Source: Pseudotabrizicola alkalilacus
GTDB lineage: Bacteria; Pseudomonadota; Alphaproteobacteria; Rhodobacterales; Rhodobacteraceae
Direction of reading: 5' to 3'
Assembly (NCBI RefSeq): GCF_003443995.1
Contig: NZ_QWEY01000003.1
Location: forward strand, 336,858-400,857
DNA: 64,000 nt
The notes below the pieces were generated by a model that was given only the letters and a program-made list of their open reading frames with translations, was not told where the DNA came from and made no database searches. A program made the translations under genes and the position numbers. This document shows positions 28,202 to 35,947 of the stretch, in pieces (within the stretch, counting starts at the first letter, position 1; each line of letters starts with the position of its first letter).

Positions 28202-29269
28202 ATGGCCACCATTACCGCCCGCCCCCGCAAGGACGGCACCATAGGTTATACCGCCCAGATCAAGATCAAGCGAGGGGGCAAGGTGATCTTCTCGCAGGCG
28301 CAAACCTTCGATCGGGAATCAGCTGCCGCGACGTGGGCTAAGAAGAAAGAGGCCGCCCTTGCTAAGCCCGGCGGTCTGGATGCCGCGAGAAAGACAAAGG
28401 GCAATCTGGGCGACATGATCGACAAGTATGTCGAGCTGTTCCGCAAGGACATTGGCAGGACGAAGGAGCAAGTGCTGCTGGCGCTCAAGGGCTATGCCAT
28501 AGCTGAAAAGGCGATGGATGAGATTACCTCGGCCGATGTGGTGGATCTGGCGCGCGAGCTGGGCAACGGCCGGAAGCCACAGACCGTTCAGAACTATCTC
28601 TCGCACCTGTCGGCCGTCTTCTCGATCGCCCGCGCCACATGGGGCGCCGACATTGACCGGAATGTGATGCGCGATGCCATGGAGGCGGCCAAGCACTTCG
28701 GCATGGTGGCCAAAAGTGCCAAGCGAGATCGCCGGCCGACGGTGGATGAAATGACCCGGCTCATGCTGCACTTTGAGGCCAAGACCCGCAGACGCAATTC
28801 CATGCCAATGCAGAAGGTGGCCGCGTTCGCCATGTTCAGCACGCGGCGGCAGGAAGAAATCACCCGCATTCGGTGGGCGGATCTGGAAGAAGGCCGGGTG
28901 CTGATACGAGACATGAAGCACCCCGGCGACAAGATAGGGAATGATACATGGTGCAACCTGCCGCCCGAGGCAGAAGCCATTGCACGCGCCATGCCAAAGG
29001 TCGCGGCCGAGATCTTCCCGTTCTCCACGGATGCGATCAGCGCGGCGTTCACCCGGGCCTGCCAGACGCTCGGGATAGAAGATCTGCACTTTCATGATCT
29101 GAGGCACGAAGGCGCATCGCGACTATTCGAAATGGGAAACACCATACCGCGCGTTGCCGAGGTGACGGGGCACCGCACTTGGCAGAGCCTCCAGCGCTAT
29201 TCCCACCTTCGGCAGACCGGCGACAAATGGGCCGGATGGGTCTGGGCGGATCTTTTGGCCCAGAAATAG
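28202..29269 (+). CDS. int: Tyrosine recombinase / phage integrase (dusA-type)
   Basis: Site-specific integrase of 355 residues. The N-terminal arm-binding and core-binding (SAM-like) region precedes a catalytic domain with the first Arg in FSTRRQEEITR, the HxxR box in FHDLRHEGASR, the second His in VTGHRTW and the Tyr nucleophile in QRYSHL. It lies 92 bases from the dusA start, transcribed away from it. All catalytic residues are present, so excision may still be possible, although no excisionase was recognised. Confidence 0.95.
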   Translation: MATITARPRKDGTIGYTAQIKIKRGGKVIFSQAQTFDRESAAATWAKKKEAALAKPGGLDAARKTKGNLGDMIDKYVELFRKDIGRTKEQVLLALKGYAIAEKAMDEITSADVVDLARELGNGRKPQTVQNYLSHLSAVFSIARATWGADIDRNVMRDAMEAAKHFGMVAKSAKRDRRPTVDEMTRLMLHFEAKTRRRNSMPMQKVAAFAMFSTRRQEEITRIRWADLEEGRVLIRDMKHPGDKIGNDTWCNLPPEAEAIARAMPKVAAEIFPFSTDAISAAFTRACQTLGIEDLHFHDLRHEGASRLFEMGNTIPRVAEVTGHRTWQSLQRYSHLRQTGDKWAGWVWADLLAQK

Positions 29270-29273
29270 AAAG

Positions 29274-29299
29274 GCGCCCCCGGGTATCCCTAGGGGCGC
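29274..29299. terminator. Hairpin between int and convergent lipoprotein gene
   Basis: GCGCCCC (29274-29280) pairs with GGGGCGC (29293-29299) around a 12-base loop. On the minus strand the stem is followed by CTTTCTATTTCT, giving a modest U-rich tract. It can serve int on the plus strand or the convergent lipoprotein gene. Confidence 0.45.
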
Positions 29300-29321
29300 A
29301 GTGTCCACATATAGCCGAATG

Positions 29322-29729
29322 TCAGCCTTTGCCTAGATCGTTCAGAATAGTGTGCCCTCGATCCGCCATGCAGCGATCAATGATGCGGCGCGGACCACCC
29401 TGAGCCAGTTCTGTGTCTGTCGCAACCGCGCCCGCACCAGCACCATACACCGCGCCAGCAGCCGCATAGTCCGAACTGTCACCAATGGCCGCGCCAGCGA
29501 TTGCCCCAACCAAAATCCCGGCAATCATATTCTGCGCCATTTCCTGCTCTTGCCGCTTTTTGTAGGCAGCTTCAGCAGTCAGGCCGACGTTGCGACAAGA
29601 CGCAAGATCCCGCTCGAACTTGGCTGGATTTGACTTCGCAGGGTCCACAACCGGGCGGTACTCAGCAAGGGGTTCCTGCACACAAGCAGCAAGGGATAGC
29701 ATGCAGGAAAAGGCGACTAAACGTTTCAA
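29322..29729 (-). CDS. Glycine-zipper lipoprotein encoded in the prophage
   Basis: About 135 residues. The signal peptide MKRLVAFSCMLSLAAC ends in a lipobox (LAAC), so the mature protein is lipidated at Cys16. A central glycine zipper (ILVGAIAGAAIG followed by AAAGAVYGAGAGAVA) can insert in or span a membrane. The TTG start at 29729 is preferred because GGAG lies six bases upstream and gives a normal signal peptide; GTG at 29741 is an alternative. It could be a cargo (lysogenic conversion) or envelope gene; no closer assignment. Confidence 0.65.
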   Translation of the reverse strand: MKRLVAFSCMLSLAACVQEPLAEYRPVVDPAKSNPAKFERDLASCRNVGLTAEAAYKKRQEQEMAQNMIAGILVGAIAGAAIGDSSDYAAAGAVYGAGAGAVATDTELAQGGPRRIIDRCMADRGHTILNDLGKG

Positions 29730-29815
29730 GGGAATCTCCACATCTTAAGGTCACACAGCCTTCACAGAGAAGTGAGGCATTTCAAAGAACAAATGTGATT
29801 CCAAAAATGATTGAA

Positions 29816-29839
29816 GCCCCCCCGGTTTCCCGAGGGGGC
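29816..29839 (-). terminator. Probable terminator after the 73-residue zinc-ribbon gene
   Basis: GCCCCC (29816-29821) and GGGGGC (29834-29839) form a stem with extra G/C pairs inside. Read on the minus strand the stem is followed within about eight bases by a run of five T (29803-29807). It lies 23 bases past the stop of the 29863-30084 gene. Confidence 0.45.
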
Positions 29840-29862
29840 CTGAGCGGGCGATCCTATCGCGC

Positions 29863-30084
29863 CTATGTGCGTGTCATCCCTGCCCCGCGGTTGCAGACCG
29901 GGCTGATGTTGGTGTGCTGGGGCCTGCCTCTCCGGCCGCAGGACCGGCACACCATGCGGTCAAACACCCACGGCAATATGTTCAGGCCAGTTTCATCCAG
30001 CCATGAGCTCGAAATATCCTCAGCGTACAGGTGCCGGGATCTGCCGCAAGCGCATGTGATATACAGATCGTGTTTGCTGATCAT
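29863..30084 (-). CDS. Small zinc-ribbon-like prophage protein
   Basis: 73 residues with two Cys pairs, CAC near residue 12 and CRSC near residue 47, spaced as in a zinc ribbon. No signal peptide. A Shine-Dalgarno sequence is not evident, so the start is uncertain. It sits downstream of the lysis genes on the same strand. No function recognised. Confidence 0.5.
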   Translation of the reverse strand: MISKHDLYITCACGRSRHLYAEDISSSWLDETGLNILPWVFDRMVCRSCGRRGRPQHTNISPVCNRGAGMTRT

Positions 30085-30204
30085 GCGCGAACATATGCGG
30101 AACGTCGCGCGATTCTGGAAATCACATTTTCAGCCGCCACCACCCCCGCCTTAAACGCGCCAGCACCCTGACCCGTGCCATGCGATGAAGGTGGTGGCGC
30201 GCCC

Positions 30205-30399
30205 TCACTTCACACCCCAGCGGGCAAAGACCGCGCCGGAGATCCCCAGGCCCGCCACGAACGCGGCGATCAGAGTTTCCAAATCAATGCTGACGACGCC
30301 GCCGGCGTAGCTGATACCCCAGCCAGGGATCAGCGCCAGCAGGGGTGGGATCAGCGGCGAGAGGACGTAAAGGATCATTCGGACAACGACAGAGTTCAT
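30205..30399 (-). CDS. Putative holin
   Basis: 64-residue membrane protein with two hydrophobic segments (residues about 7-29 and 40-58), an N-terminal short tail and a positively charged C-terminus (RWGVK). Size and topology suit a class II holin, and it lies immediately downstream of the endolysin gene with a nine-base gap. AGGAGG precedes the ATG. Assignment rests on context and topology. Confidence 0.65.
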   Translation of the reverse strand: MNSVVVRMILYVLSPLIPPLLALIPGWGISYAGGVVSIDLETLIAAFVAGLGISGAVFARWGVK

Positions 30400-30408
30400 A
30401 AAGGCCTC

Positions 30409-31140
30409 CTATGCCTCGTTGGTGGAAACAGCCCCGCCAGCCGTCATCTGCGGCAGACGAATCGACAAAGGGCGGGGGAATGTCGCGGGCCAGCGCGCGC
30501 CCAGCAGGCGGCTCTTGGCAATGCGGGCAATGGTGACGGCGTTGCTCTGATTGCCGCCAAGCACGTGCAGCGTGGTTGCATCCTCCCCCACGGCGAAGCC
30601 GACATGGCCGCCAGAGCCGCGCTCGAACACAACGACCGCGCCATAGCAGGGCGCAATCTCCGCCCCCAGCCGCAGCCAGTTGCGCGCCCAGTACGGGTTT
30701 TGCCCAAGCGCGCCGGGGAAGGACTCGCCGGGTAGCGCCAGGCGGATGCAGGTTTCCACGAAGTCACCGCACCACGGCAACTTCATAGGGTCGCCCAGCG
30801 TCTTGCCGTCCGATTTCAGCCATTTGCGCAGCAAACTGTTGTCGCGGATCTCGTGGCGGCCCAGAAACCTTTTGCCCTCGGCCATCCACGGCAAATCCGT
30901 GACGGCATCGGCCAGCACCGGCTTGCCAGCCGTGGCCAGCATTGCGCGCATCGCCCCCTCTGTGCGCTTGCCCCAGATGCCATCCAGCGGGCCGGGATCA
31001 TGGCCCAGCCCCTTCAGGCCGGTCTGCACCAGCCGAATGCTCTCGCGTGTATTTGCTTGGAACGGTGCCGACACCATCAGCGCCGCCATGTCCGCGTCAG
31101 CGGCAGCGCGAGTAGCTGCCTCTTGATTGTCCTTTTGCAT
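30409..31140 (-). CDS. Phage endolysin: peptidoglycan-binding plus CHAP-like (TIGR02594-type) domain
   Basis: About 243 residues from the ATG at 31140. An N-terminal peptidoglycan-binding module (ESIRLVQTGLKGLGHDPGPLDGIWGKRTEGA) is followed by a cysteine amidase/peptidase-like domain with the catalytic Cys in PWCGDFVETC and the His in GGHVGFAVGE. Degrades host peptidoglycan at lysis. The longer frame upstream of 31140 is not used; a strong terminator for the preceding gene lies in it. Confidence 0.82.
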   Translation of the reverse strand: MQKDNQEAATRAAADADMAALMVSAPFQANTRESIRLVQTGLKGLGHDPGPLDGIWGKRTEGAMRAMLATAGKPVLADAVTDLPWMAEGKRFLGRHEIRDNSLLRKWLKSDGKTLGDPMKLPWCGDFVETCIRLALPGESFPGALGQNPYWARNWLRLGAEIAPCYGAVVVFERGSGGHVGFAVGEDATTLHVLGGNQSNAVTIARIAKSRLLGARWPATFPRPLSIRLPQMTAGGAVSTNEA

Positions 31141-31156
31141 GCTTGTCTCCTGAAAA

Positions 31157-31182
31157 TGAAAAACCCCGCGCGATGGCGGGGC
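31157..31182 (-). terminator. Intrinsic terminator, minus strand
   Basis: On the minus strand CCCCGC (complement of 31176-31181) pairs with GCGGGG (complement of 31164-31169) and is followed directly by TTTTTCATTTTC. This is the cleanest rho-independent terminator in the window. It separates the tail-fibre block from the endolysin-holin cassette. Confidence 0.75.
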
Positions 31183-31207
31183 GGTGTCGGGTTGTGGTTC
31201 GGGCCGG

Positions 31208-31567
31208 TCAGCCGCCAAACATGAACTTTGCAAAAATCGTGGCAGCAGCCCCGGCCATCGCGAACCCCGCTGCTTTTGCCAAATCGAAAAACGGGCTTCG
31301 GCGGTGGTTGACCGTTTCCAGCGCAGACACCCGCTCCACCAGATTGGGCAACACAGCGGCCTGGTTGCCGCTGCGCTCCAGCGCGGCAATCCGGTCAGAG
31401 ATCCGCTCCTGGCGCTGATCGTAGAGATCCATCCGCCGGAACAACGTCACCATGCGTTCATCCAGCCGGATCAGCTCGGTCAGGGCTTTCGACATATCGT
31501 CCAGCTTGTCTTCAATTCGCTTCAGTCTGGACTCTTCCATGCCCTTCCCTTTCGGATCGTCAGTCAT
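31208..31567 (-). CDS. Coiled-coil protein with C-terminal membrane anchor (phage lysis-region protein)
   Basis: 119 residues from the ATG at 31567. Residues about 8-75 form a charged coiled coil (RIEDKLDDMSKALTELIRLDE), and a hydrophobic stretch near the C-terminus (AAGFAMAGAAATIFAKFMF) anchors it. The layout recalls XhlA-type hemolysin/lysis accessory proteins. The start overlaps the preceding gene by eight bases. Function inferred from layout. Confidence 0.6.
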   Translation of the reverse strand: MTDDPKGKGMEESRLKRIEDKLDDMSKALTELIRLDERMVTLFRRMDLYDQRQERISDRIAALERSGNQAAVLPNLVERVSALETVNHRRSPFFDLAKAAGFAMAGAAATIFAKFMFGG

Positions 31568-32006
31568 TGCCCTGCCCCAGCGTCGCCAGCTGCGCTGCCA
31601 TCGCTTCGACGGCGGTCTGAACCGCCTCCGGGGTCTGTGCGGTGTCGATGGCGGCCGAGGTCTTGCGACGCAGGCCTGCCAGTACGGCGATGATGGTGCG
31701 GTAGGCGTCGGCATTGGCGATGATCTTTGCTGCGAGACTCTGGACTGTCTCGCCGGTGATCGCCGCCTCCCCAACCAAGAGCGGCTCCGACGGCGCGTTC
31801 ACAATCATCTCAAACGAGCGCCGCGCCGCTTCCTCTTTGGCCGTCCAGGACAGCATCTCGGCCAGAGGCACCGGGCCGGTGATCGTGGCGGTGGCGGCTT
31901 CGATCAGGGTGATGACGCGGGCATTCGCCTGCGCCTTTGCAGCGGCCAGCGCCGAGGCGTTGCGTGTGGCGGCAGTCGTCGCCTGGCTGAAATCAATCTT
32001 CGGCAT
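31560..32006 (-). CDS. Helical phage protein downstream of the tail fibre (possible fibre-assembly factor)
   Basis: 148 residues, Ala-rich and almost entirely helical. SWTAKEEAARRSF in the middle resembles the C-terminal segment of DUF4376-type tail-fibre assembly proteins. The ATG at 32006 has GAGGAG eight bases upstream; a TTG two codons earlier is rejected. It overlaps the previous gene by 14 bases and the next by eight. Confidence 0.55.
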   Translation of the reverse strand: MPKIDFSQATTAATRNASALAAAKAQANARVITLIEAATATITGPVPLAEMLSWTAKEEAARRSFEMIVNAPSEPLLVGEAAITGETVQSLAAKIIANADAYRTIIAVLAGLRRKTSAAIDTAQTPEAVQTAVEAMAAQLATLGQGND

Positions 32007-32316
32007 GTGCAATCTCCTCGATCTGATAGGGCGGCAGGGCGACCGGGCCGCTGGTGACGGTCAGGGGCGCGGGGAACAGCGTTTCCTCCGGCGCACTGGC
32101 CCCGTGCGGCAGGATCAGCGGCACGGTCAGGACGCCCGCCATGTCGCGGCTCACGTCGCCTGCGATCCACGGGCTGTCGATGGCCTCGCGGGGCAGCAGA
32201 GCGCCATTTGGCAGCGGGCCGAAGTCCAGCGCCTCGCCGTTGAGGGTGAGCGTGGATCCTGACACCGAGGCAGTCAGGGCGGTGTCCATGCGGACGGGGG
32301 ACAGGATAAGCTTCAT
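31993..32316 (-). CDS. Phage protein of unknown function in the tail-fibre cassette
   Basis: 107 residues, beta-rich, beginning MKLILSPVRMDTALTASVSG. Phrases such as LTLNGEALDFGPLPNGA and a charge-poor middle look like the small conserved proteins found between tail fibre and lysis genes in alphaproteobacterial prophages. AGGAGAT upstream is a good ribosome site. No domain recognised. Confidence 0.6.
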   Translation of the reverse strand: MKLILSPVRMDTALTASVSGSTLTLNGEALDFGPLPNGALLPREAIDSPWIAGDVSRDMAGVLTVPLILPHGASAPEETLFPAPLTVTSGPVALPPYQIEEIAHAED

Positions 32317-32333
32317 GGTTATCTCCTTGAAAA

Positions 32334-33485
32334 TCAGAACCAGCGGCCAATGCCGAGGCTCCAGCCCTGTGCTCCGGTCACCGAGGTCGGGTTCACCAGG
32401 CGCAAACCGACAGAGGTGGCGGTGGCGCTAAGCTGAGAACCGCCCCACATTGTGGCGGAGTCGAGCGGCACGTGCGTGACCAACGGCACCGCCGAGAAAG
32501 CGGCGGGCCAGTTGACGGAGGTACCAAACCCCCGGAACAGGCTGCCTGCGGTGGTGGCCACATCAATGGTCTGCGCCACCGTGCGGCAGATCTGGGTGCC
32601 ATCGGCAAAGCGCACGTACTCGCCATTGGCGTTGCTGCCGCGCTCGATCACAGCGCCGGTCGGCACCCCGGAAGATTGGCTGACGGTGCCGAGGATGCTG
32701 CGCTGGCTGTAGGTCCGCGACCATGCCGACCAGGTTGTGCCATTGTCCTGCGAGAACCGGGTGAACTCCTGGAAATCATTTGCCCGGTGTGCGGTCTGGA
32801 GGATGAAGGTCGTGGCATGGCGCTGGACCAACACCATTCCCCCGGCCCCGGCAGATGGGTTGTTCGCGTCACCGGCAGAATACTGAAACAAGCCCTGCGC
32901 CGTGGCGCTGTTGAGGGTGATGGCGGGGGGGGCCCCCGCCACGCCCAGACCAAAATCCCCCACCTTCATGAGCCGCCCCGCCGTGGTGTCGGTGGCACTC
33001 TGGGTCACGGCGGTGCCGGTCAGCAGGCCGGTCAGGACTGCCCCGGCGTTGGTGACATTCAGCCGGTCGGCCCCGCCCGTGACCAGCGCCAGCGCATTGG
33101 CGGCGGTGCGCCGCATGCCGGTGTCTTCATCGGCGGTAAACCGCAGGCCCGGAATGGCCACCGTGCCGTCGGCAAACTTGCCCGCCCCGGCCCCGTCGAT
33201 GGTGCCCTGCATCGCGGTCAGGATGGTCTGCAGCTGGGTCAGAAAGGTGGTCATCTCGCCACGGGTGGCCAGAGCGTTGTAGACCACGCCCGACCGGGTG
33301 CTGCCCTGATAGGGCCGCGCCAGCGTCAGGGCGGTGTCGGAGGCCACGCTCTGGATCAGCAGCGGCCCCTCCCCCGGCACCAGCAACAGCCAGCCCGCCC
33401 GAACCCCGCCCACCCATGCGGTGCCGGTGCCGGTGACGGCGGCAGAGCCATTGGTCAGGGCCAGAGTGCCCGTTGAATACTGCAT
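32334..33485 (-). CDS. Phage tail fibre protein
   Basis: 383 residues from the ATG at 33485 (MQYSTGTLALTNG). The N-terminal region is a beta-rich attachment module common to fibre proteins; the middle contains a pyocin-knob-like segment (FQEFTRFSQDNGTTWSAWSRTYS) and the C-terminus a receptor-binding tip. It follows the truncated tail gene by eight bases. Probably determines host recognition in the intact phage. Confidence 0.75.
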   Translation of the reverse strand: MQYSTGTLALTNGSAAVTGTGTAWVGGVRAGWLLLVPGEGPLLIQSVASDTALTLARPYQGSTRSGVVYNALATRGEMTTFLTQLQTILTAMQGTIDGAGAGKFADGTVAIPGLRFTADEDTGMRRTAANALALVTGGADRLNVTNAGAVLTGLLTGTAVTQSATDTTAGRLMKVGDFGLGVAGAPPAITLNSATAQGLFQYSAGDANNPSAGAGGMVLVQRHATTFILQTAHRANDFQEFTRFSQDNGTTWSAWSRTYSQRSILGTVSQSSGVPTGAVIERGSNANGEYVRFADGTQICRTVAQTIDVATTAGSLFRGFGTSVNWPAAFSAVPLVTHVPLDSATMWGGSQLSATATSVGLRLVNPTSVTGAQGWSLGIGRWF

Positions 33486-33493
33486 GTTCGCTC

Positions 33494-35188
33494 CTATCGT
33501 TTGAGTTGTTCGACACCGGCGTAGATCCGGCACAGCCGGATTCGGCGCTCGGGCGCACCTGGCTGTCGGCGCAGCAAGAATCTGTACTGTCGGTATTCGG
33601 CGGCCGACCTGAGATCAGCCGTCATGTGGTAGAAAGGTGTCATGTTGAGGGTGGGACCATAGACGCTGCCGGAGAGAGGGCCGGTGTCTGAAAACCGCAC
33701 ATCCTCCCAGCCTGACCAGCCTGACACCAGATCCGGCCGCACCCTGCGCTGGAACAGGAACAGCCCAAACACCAGCCCATCGGGCGCGTCGATGTTGCAG
33801 CTGATGTGCATTTTGACAGGCCGACCGGCAACGGTTCGGATCTCGTCAAGGATCATGACCTCGACATAATCAGTGCCATGAATGACCCGGAAATTAGCAT
33901 CTGCATCGCCAACATAGGGCACATCAAAAGCATGGCTCTCGGCCGAGATATCCCCTTCAACGATCAGGTTACCCGTAATCCGCACGTCACCGAGAAATTC
34001 GGCCAGATCTCCCTCAAATCGGAATCGGTCAGAGCGGATGGTGACCGCGCTGGCATCTCCGGTCAGATCGTCCCCCGCGACGATCTCGACCTCGCCCACA
34101 GCGCCGCCCGCGCGGGCGCGGAACACAAGGGAAGCTGCCTGCCGCCCTTCCACATCTGCAAGCGTGGTGGCCTGCGTTGTGACCTCGGCCGAGAGGGTGT
34201 CCACCGATGAGCTGACGGTCACCAGCTGCGTGGCAAGCGCCTCGTCGGCGGTTGCCCGCGCCGTGGCCTCGGTTGTGATCGCGGCGGCGTTGGCACCGAT
34301 GCGAGTATCAGAGGTATCTACCCACGCGGTTCCTGACCACCGCTTGGCCCGGTTGTCCGACGCAGTGTCAAACCACAGATCTCCGGTCTGGGGTAACCCG
34401 GGAGCCGTGGGCTGACGATAGGACCGAACCCGGTTCGCCTGCGCGCTGACGGTAGTGATCTGACCGGCAAGAACGTCATCGGCCGTTGCCCGCGCCACCG
34501 ACTCGCTGGTGATCGCAGCCGCATTCGCTGCAATCCGCGTGTCATCGGTATCGACCCATCCCGTCCCTGACCAGCGCCGCGCTAGGTTGCCATTCGCGGT
34601 ATTAAACCAGAGATCCCCGGTGGCCGGGTTTTCAGGCGCTGTGCTTTGCCGATAGGTTCGGTTGCGCGCGTTGGCAACCGCGCTGACTGTTGTGATCTGG
34701 GTCGCCAAGGAGCCGTCTGCATCAGCCCGCGCGAGCGCTTCAGCCGTGATTGCAGCAGCGTTGCTGGCCAGGCGTGCATCATCGGTCGCCACCCATGCCG
34801 AGCCAGACCAGCGGCGAAGGAGGTTCCCGGTTGCGGTGTCATACCAAAGATCGCCAGCAACAACGCCGGTCGGAGCCGTGGCCTGACGGAATGTCCGATT
34901 GCGGGCCGTTGCGACCGAACTGACCGTGTTGATTTGACCGGCCAACGCGCTGTCTGCATCCGCTCGGGCCACCGACTCGGTAGTGATCGCTGCAGCGTTG
35001 CTGGCAATGCGCGTGTCCGAAGTGTCCACCCACACGGTGCCAGACCAGCGGCGCGCACGATCGCTTGAAGAGGTATCAAACCAGAGATCCCCAAGGACAG
35101 GCGCGGAAGGGGCTGTTGCCTGCCGATAGGTTCGGTTCCGACCATTGGCCACGGCGGAGACGGTGCTGATCTGGCCTGCAAGCGCACC
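33494..35188 (-). CDS. 5'-truncated phage tail/host-specificity protein with 79-residue repeats
   Basis: The open frame extends to 35302 but has no credible start, and homology to its own repeat pattern begins only near 35185. The readable product (about 560 residues) has four tandem 78-79-residue repeats, then DVEGRQAASLVFRARAGG and a fibre-like beta domain ending in RIYAGVEQLKR, like the C-terminal half of a J-type central tail protein. The missing N-terminal half is not in the window. Likely non-functional. Confidence 0.75.
   Translation of the reverse strand, partial: GALAGQISTVSAVANGRNRTYRQATAPSAPVLGDLWFDTSSSDRARRWSGTVWVDTSDTRIASNAAAITTESVARADADSALAGQINTVSSVATARNRTFRQATAPTGVVAGDLWYDTATGNLLRRWSGSAWVATDDARLASNAAAITAEALARADADGSLATQITTVSAVANARNRTYRQSTAPENPATGDLWFNTANGNLARRWSGTGWVDTDDTRIAANAAAITSESVARATADDVLAGQITTVSAQANRVRSYRQPTAPGLPQTGDLWFDTASDNRAKRWSGTAWVDTSDTRIGANAAAITTEATARATADEALATQLVTVSSSVDTLSAEVTTQATTLADVEGRQAASLVFRARAGGAVGEVEIVAGDDLTGDASAVTIRSDRFRFEGDLAEFLGDVRITGNLIVEGDISAESHAFDVPYVGDADANFRVIHGTDYVEVMILDEIRTVAGRPVKMHISCNIDAPDGLVFGLFLFQRRVRPDLVSGWSGWEDVRFSDTGPLSGSVYGPTLNMTPFYHMTADLRSAAEYRQYRFLLRRQPGAPERRIRLCRIYAGVEQLKR
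34238..35182 (-). repeat. Four tandem 78-79-codon repeats in the tail gene
   Basis: Units at 35182-34946, 34945-34709, 34708-34472 and 34471-34238. Each encodes LAGQI-TVSAV, an RNRTYRQ-TAP motif, GDLWFDT, RRWSGTAWVDT-DTRI and NAAAIT-E-ARA-AD. The units diverge at many positions, so they are old duplications kept as a modular shaft. Confidence 0.85.
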
Positions 35189-35195
35189 CTGCGCG
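35183..35195. other. Deletion junction inside the prophage
   Basis: To the left, repeat-unit homology of the minus-strand tail gene ends at ALAGQ (35183-35185). To the right, the plus-strand TolA-like gene becomes recognisable at LRDEIRKPL (from 35189). Both genes have lost their 5' parts at the same point. The simplest reading is a single deletion removing everything between the two genes in the parent phage. Confidence 0.7.
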
Positions 35196-35947
35196 ACGAG
35201 ATCCGCAAGCCTCTGACTTATTGGGAAGAGAAGGACAATCAGCGCAAGGCGGCCTTGGTCGAGCGGATCAACACCTGTTTTGGGCTGCGCCCCTTCCCGC
35301 AATCCAGCGCCGAGCTGCGCGCGCTGCAGGATGCAACCATTGCGATTGAGCTGGATGACAGCTGGCAGGAATACCTGGAGGAAGCGACCAAGGCCAAAGA
35401 CAATTTCCTGCGCCTACTGGCCGGCAAGATCACCGATGCTGTGCGGGTAGAAGAGCGCGAGGCCGAGCTTGAGCGCGAGCGTCAGGCGCAGGCGGCAGAG
35501 CTGGAGCGGCTGCGCGAGGCACAGGCGGCCCGCGAGCGGGAAGACGCGCTGCGCAAGGAAGAGGAAGAAAAGCAGGCGGCGGTTCTGGCGGCCAAGGATG
35601 CCGAGCTTGCAGCCATGAAGGCCCAGCTGGAGGCGGCTTTGCAGAAGCCTGCTCCGGTTGCCGAGCCTGCCCCTGTCGAGGTGGAGTCGACACCCTCCCC
35701 GACGGTCGAGAAAATCAACGCGCCAACCACGGGCGACAGCGTACCAGCCCCCGCAGCGTTCGAGCCGATGGTCATTGGCAGAGATTTTGTCGCGAAGGCA
35801 TCCGGCCCCCTGTTCACCGAAGAGCAGCAAATCGCGGCGGCCATCCTTGCAATCTTGAAGGAATGTACGTCGCGCCAAGCCTCGGCCTCTGAAATCGCAT
35901 CGGCCATCATCGCCGGTCAAATCCCCCATGTGAAAGCGACATTCTGA
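35189..35947 (+). CDS. 5'-truncated TolA-like coiled-coil protein of a phage recombination operon
   Basis: The recognisable product begins LRDEIRKPLTYWEEKDN, the middle of a phage early protein I know next to recT in alphaproteobacterial prophages, where about 90 residues normally precede it. A long charged coiled coil (residues about 85-155), a Pro-rich linker and a C-terminal helical domain follow. The first in-frame start is a TTG at 35255. Stop and recT start share one base (TGATG). Confidence 0.7.
   Translation: MRDEIRKPLTYWEEKDNQRKAALVERINTCFGLRPFPQSSAELRALQDATIAIELDDSWQEYLEEATKAKDNFLRLLAGKITDAVRVEEREAELERERQAQAAELERLREAQAAREREDALRKEEEEKQAAVLAAKDAELAAMKAQLEAALQKPAPVAEPAPVEVESTPSPTVEKINAPTTGDSVPAPAAFEPMVIGRDFVAKASGPLFTEEQQIAAAILAILKECTSRQASASEIASAIIAGQIPHVKATF

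Noticed and set aside
35203..35302. Upstream extension of the tail-protein frame over the TolA-like gene
   Set aside because: The residues read antisense to the TolA-like coding sequence, the start is TTG and no repeat homology exists there.
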